Positions 5,757-8,251 of a stretch of 8,251 nt of DNA are shown one piece after another. This DNA is from Gammaproteobacteria bacterium (GTDB lineage: Bacteria; Pseudomonadota; Gammaproteobacteria; SZUA-229), in the NCBI GenBank assembly GCA_011051475.1, contig DRLE01000038.1, positions 1-8,251 on the forward strand, written 5' to 3'. Position 1 is the stretch's first letter. Each line of letters begins with the position of its first letter. Position numbers and translations under genes: made by a program. The notes beneath the pieces are model-generated. The model was not told the DNA's origin, made no database searches, and worked only from the letters and a program-made list of their open reading frames with translations.

Positions 5757-6092
5757 TCAACTGCAGCCTTTGGGACGCGGCAGTCCGGCGATCTTGTTGG
5801 CGCATTTGATCAGGCCGGTCGGGAACAGTGAGTAGATGTATTTCTGGTCACTGCGATCCTTGCCGTATTTTTTCTTCATGATTTTGGAAAAAGCACGCGG
5901 CTCACAGACGGAACCGTTTTCCTGGAAATACTCACGTGCTTCATTGATGATGTCCCAGTGTTCCTGGGTCAGTTCATCGATCTTTTCGTTTTTTGCGATC
6001 TGGACGGCAAGCTCTTCGCTCCACTCATCCAGGTTTTCCAGCCAGCCGGCTTCGCTGAGCTGAATGATTTTGCCATTAACTTCTGCTTGCAT
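5757..6092 (-). CDS. tusE: TusE/DsrC/DsvC family sulfur relay protein
   Basis: This small cytoplasmic protein carries sulfur as a persulfide on a flexible C-terminal arm. TusE hands sulfur from TusBCD to MnmA for tRNA 2-thiouridine, while DsrC works with dissimilatory sulfite reductase. Its 111 residues match the family length. Visible signatures are EHWDIINEAREY (44-55), YIYSLFP (85-91), KIAGLPRPKGC (100-110) and the penultimate sulfur-carrying C110. The position of the second DsrC cysteine, just before KIAGLP, is N99, so by the usual rule this is TusE-like. Odd features are C97, two residues before that position, and C63. No tusBCD or dsr genes are in the window. It is followed by a terminator and preceded by an extended -10 promoter, so it may be monocistronic. 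The start ATG at 6092 has an AAGG about 10 nt upstream. The family is certain; the TusE subtype is inferred. Confidence 0.85.
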   Translation of the reverse strand: MQAEVNGKIIQLSEAGWLENLDEWSEELAVQIAKNEKIDELTQEHWDIINEAREYFQENGSVCEPRAFSKIMKKKYGKDRSDQKYIYSLFPTGLIKCANKIAGLPRPKGCS

Positions 6093-6136
6093 AGTTTTTA
6101 AACCTTTTTAATAATAACCTAGTAAATTGATCAGGT

Positions 6137-6145
6137 ATTCTAACA
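6137..6145 (-). promoter_or_regulatory. Candidate extended -10 promoter for tusE/dsrC-like gene
   Basis: On the minus strand this reads TGTTAGAAT, matching the extended -10 pattern TGnTATAAT with one change. It would start transcription near 6130 and give a leader of about 38 nt. No good -35 is seen at the usual distance, which extended -10 promoters can tolerate. The gap 6093-6226 is otherwise AT-rich, and I see no terminator after yajL, so read-through from yajL is also possible. Confidence 0.4.
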
Positions 6146-6226
6146 AAAAGATCGGCTAAATAACATTACGGTTCGAAGGGATTAAGGTGCGACGGGTAAG
6201 CTGTTGATCTATAGAGGAATAATTTT

Positions 6227-6775
6227 CTAGCGAACGAGTTGGGTTTCAACCTCGTCGCGCTTTTCACTGCCGGCAAGCCGTTCTATCAGGGTCAGGGCGA
6301 AGTCCATGGCGGTGCCCGGACCGCGTGAAGTGACGACTTTACCATCAATTTCCACGGCCTGCCCGGAAATGGTGATCTTGGGATCATTGAGGGCCTCAAG
6401 CACGCCGGGATAGGCGGTGGCGGTTTTGCCATCGAGCAGGCCGGCGGCGGCCAGGGCTTTCGGTGCGGCGCAGATGGCACCGACATAATGGCCCTCGGCG
6501 GCATGTTTTTTCAGCATTTGCTGCAGGGTGGCGTTGTCACGCAGGTGGTCGGCGCCGGGCAGACCACCGGGCAGGACAATCAGGTCGAAGCTTTTGTCCT
6601 TGACCTCGTCGATACTGCAGTCGGGCAGCAGGGTCATGCCGCGAGAGGCTTTCACCGGCCTGTCATCCAGGCCGCAGGTAGTAACAGCCATGCCGGCCCG
6701 CGTCAGCAGGTCGGTAATGGTAATGGCTTCAAGTTCTTCACAACCCTGTGCAAGTGGTACCAGTACATGTGACAT
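6227..6775 (-). CDS. yajL: DJ-1/PfpI family protein, YajL-like
   Basis: This 182-residue cytoplasmic protein belongs to the DJ-1 superfamily. YajL has been described as an oxidative-stress chaperone and as a deglycase for methylglyoxal adducts, the latter disputed. The features are a nucleophile-elbow cysteine C102 in GAICAAPKAL, the conserved acidic partner E16 in GCEELEA, LPGG at 68-71 and SRGPGTAMDF at 150-159, all as in E. coli YajL (196 residues). The histidine found near the active site of human DJ-1 is replaced by Y122, as in other bacterial members with an aromatic there. The start at 6775 is supported by GAGGT 8 nt upstream (6784-6788). The gene overlaps the end of yibQ by 38 bp in another frame, implying translational coupling. 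YajL is the best match by motifs; a related PfpI-type member is the alternative. Confidence 0.88.
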   Translation of the reverse strand: MSHVLVPLAQGCEELEAITITDLLTRAGMAVTTCGLDDRPVKASRGMTLLPDCSIDEVKDKSFDLIVLPGGLPGADHLRDNATLQQMLKKHAAEGHYVGAICAAPKALAAAGLLDGKTATAYPGVLEALNDPKITISGQAVEIDGKVVTSRGPGTAMDFALTLIERLAGSEKRDEVETQLVR

Positions 6776-7577
6776 CGGTCTTGACCTCGTTTGGATCCGC
6801 TTGTGGTTGTGCCCTTGCGGCGATTTTGATCAGCTGCGAAACCGGCACCAGCCTTATCTGCTGGTCACCAAGCTCGTGCAGGTTCTGCTGCAGAAATTTT
6901 ATCGTTTTCGGGTGTGGATGCGCAATAGCCAGGGCATAGCCACGGCTGTTAATACGCGCGATAAAGCGGTCGAACTGGCGTCTGAGTGTGGCTTCACTGT
7001 AGTCCGGGTCGAGAAAAAAGTCACGCGACAGATTGGGTATGCGATGTTCCGAGGCCAGGCGCCCGGCTATCGATTTTGGCGTGGTTTTACTGTCGACGAA
7101 GTACAGAGAACGATGTTGTTTGAGTTCCTGCATGAGCCAGTCCATGAGGCCGGGATGGCGGGTAAGCAGGCTGCCCATGTGATTGTTAACGCCACGAATA
7201 TGCGGCACGGCCGCCAGGTTCTGTCGAAGCTGGGAAATAAAGGCCTGCCGCGTCATGTGCAGATCCAGGGTACCGGGTGACGCCTTGCTGTGTGCAACCG
7301 ACTGCATGGGCAGGTGCAGCATGATTTCCTTGTTGTGTCGCACACCTGTCCGGGCTATGTCGTGCGCATAGGCGGTTAGCGGCAGAATGGCCAGGGTAAG
7401 GGCGCCGGGCAGGGCTGCTATATCATAGCCGTGCTCAAGGCTGTTGCCCAGGTCGTCGATAATAATACTGGCATATTTTTGCGCCAGTACCGGCGTTGCC
7501 ATTAATACCAGGCCAGAACAGACAATGCCCGCCATAAGGCGGGCAATTGCGTGTTTCAAGCCGGGCTTTTCAGGCAT
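6738..7577 (-). CDS. yibQ: Divergent polysaccharide deacetylase family protein (YibQ)
   Basis: This 279-residue protein is probably periplasmic. A basic start followed by a hydrophobic stretch (about 10-31) and VLA-Q gives a likely signal peptide cut near residue 32. The mature part has the family signatures: IIIDDLG (38-44), MLHLPMQ (86-92), NNHMGS (131-136), VDSKTT (161-166) and AHPHP (219-223). These are the aspartates and histidines of a deacetylase-like barrel. The biochemical role of YibQ proteins is not established. Together with EnvC and CtpA, which often lie next to it, a part in peptidoglycan or envelope remodelling is inferred. It starts 28 bp after ctpA, so the two are likely co-transcribed. 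The C-terminal tail (TDVTCTGTTCTGL), coded in the yajL overlap, has two cysteines and looks like a lineage-specific addition. Confidence 0.88.
   Translation of the reverse strand: MPEKPGLKHAIARLMAGIVCSGLVLMATPVLAQKYASIIIDDLGNSLEHGYDIAALPGALTLAILPLTAYAHDIARTGVRHNKEIMLHLPMQSVAHSKASPGTLDLHMTRQAFISQLRQNLAAVPHIRGVNNHMGSLLTRHPGLMDWLMQELKQHRSLYFVDSKTTPKSIAGRLASEHRIPNLSRDFFLDPDYSEATLRRQFDRFIARINSRGYALAIAHPHPKTIKFLQQNLHELGDQQIRLVPVSQLIKIAARAQPQADPNEVKTDVTCTGTTCTGL
6784..6788 (-). promoter_or_regulatory. Shine-Dalgarno of yajL inside yibQ
   Basis: On the minus strand GAGGT lies 8 nt before the yajL ATG (6775-6773), within the coding sequence of yibQ. It supports the overlapping start over later in-frame methionines. 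Confidence 0.6.
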
Positions 7578-7605
7578 GGTCCTGCCTGTGTGCGCTGGCC
7601 ATGGC

Positions 7606-8251
7606 CTACCGGGTGCTGCCCAGTATATTCAGGCCCTTGAGAATAATCAGGGCTTCATACAGCTGGAAGTCATCGGAGGCTTTCAGGTGAGGTTTCTTCT
7701 CATCCTCTTTTCTGCCTTCCTCCTCGGCCTTGCGGATCGCTTCCTGTGACTTGGTCGGGTTGCTGATGCTGCCGTTCAGGTCGGATTCCTTGATGTGCAG
7801 TGCCGGGTCGTCCTTGCTGTCGGAAACATTGTAACGTTCGAGCTCGATATCCGGGGTAATGCCTTCGCCCTGAATGGAGCGGCCGCTGGGGGTAAAGTAG
7901 CGGGCGGTGGTGATTTTAACCGCGCCGCCATTACGCAGTTCCTGAATGGTCTGCACCGAACCCTTGCCGAAGGATTTGCGGCCGACAATGACCGCGCGAT
8001 GGTGATCCTGCAGGGCGCCGGCAACAATTTCAGAAGCCGAGGCCGAGCCGCCATTGATAATGACAACCATCGGCGCATCGTTCATGACATCGCCGGGTTT
8101 GGCGTTGAATTCGAAGTCGGAGTTGGGGATACGGCCCTTTGTGTAGACCAGTTTGCCGTCATCGATAAAAGCATCGGCCACGTCGGCAGCCGCGGTCAGG
8201 ACACCACCCGGGTTGTTGCGCAGATCCAGTACCAGGCCCTTGAGCTCGTCC
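7606..8251 (-). CDS. ctpA: S41 family C-terminal processing peptidase CtpA (partial, 5' end missing)
   Basis: This is the C-terminal about 214 residues of a periplasmic serine protease that trims proteins from their C-terminus, including cell-wall hydrolases. Reading is open to the window edge and begins DELKGLVLDLRNNPGGVL, a hallmark of the family. The catalytic Ser-Lys-Gln set is seen in NGGSASASEI (Ser at 8038-8040) and SFGKGSVQ (Lys at 7963-7965, Gln four residues later), with the 25-residue Ser-Lys spacing of CtpB-type enzymes. The N-terminal signal, PDZ domain and start lie beyond the window. An internal GTG at 8181 can mimic a start but falls inside the protease core. The C-terminal part has a charged, Lys/Glu-rich stretch and ends ILKGLNILGSTR. 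It precedes yibQ by 28 bp, matching the common envC-ctpA-yibQ order. Confidence 0.93.
   Translation of the reverse strand, partial: DELKGLVLDLRNNPGGVLTAAADVADAFIDDGKLVYTKGRIPNSDFEFNAKPGDVMNDAPMVVIINGGSASASEIVAGALQDHHRAVIVGRKSFGKGSVQTIQELRNGGAVKITTARYFTPSGRSIQGEGITPDIELERYNVSDSKDDPALHIKESDLNGSISNPTKSQEAIRKAEEEGRKEDEKKPHLKASDDFQLYEALIILKGLNILGSTR

Noticed and set aside
6528..7280. 250-residue plus-strand open frame opposite yajL and yibQ
   Set aside because: It is antisense to two genes with clear family motifs and has no recognisable domain.

Overview
The window looks like chromosomal DNA of a free-living gammaproteobacterium of moderate GC. It carries a ctpA-yibQ block, a YajL-type DJ-1 protein, a TusE/DsrC sulfur-relay protein, a RecQ helicase, an EptA-type lipid A phosphoethanolamine transferase and an Sfp-type phosphopantetheinyl transferase. 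The family assignments rest on motifs read in the translations; the genus cannot be named from this sequence.

Layout, left to right. Two genes lie on the plus strand: the phosphopantetheinyl transferase (60-761, whose start overlaps a possible upstream stop codon) and eptA (983-2647). A 221-bp gap between them holds two inverted repeats. recQ lies convergently on the minus strand (2658-4790) and ends only 10 bp from the end of eptA. A gene-free stretch of about 970 bp (4791-5756) follows; most of it is a dense island of palindromic repeats (4932-5694), ending in a bidirectional intrinsic terminator. Everything to the right is on the minus strand: tusE/dsrC-like (5757-6092), yajL (6227-6775), yibQ (6738-7577, overlapping yajL by 38 bp) and the 3' part of ctpA (7606 to the window edge). 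ctpA, yibQ and yajL read as one transcription unit, with tusE possibly driven by its own extended -10 promoter.

How the genes fit together. ctpA and yibQ are envelope genes, commonly found together next to envC in gammaproteobacteria. eptA also acts on the envelope, by modifying lipid A. RecQ has an added C-terminal helix-turn-helix domain. The TusE/DsrC protein keeps the C-terminal sulfur-carrying cysteine but has its second cysteine in an unusual place.

The most unusual part is the repeat island. Two 279-bp copies of one element face each other, sharing a 58-bp perfectly identical core. Between them sit two inverted doublets of GTAG-headed REP-like sequences of two different families. In the 279-bp elements, one hairpin and the single-stranded segments are conserved in sequence. 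Three other hairpins differ almost completely in stem sequence between the copies yet remain base-paired in each. That pattern points to a fold that is maintained. I see no protein-coding gene in the island, no RNA genes and no CRISPR array in the window.
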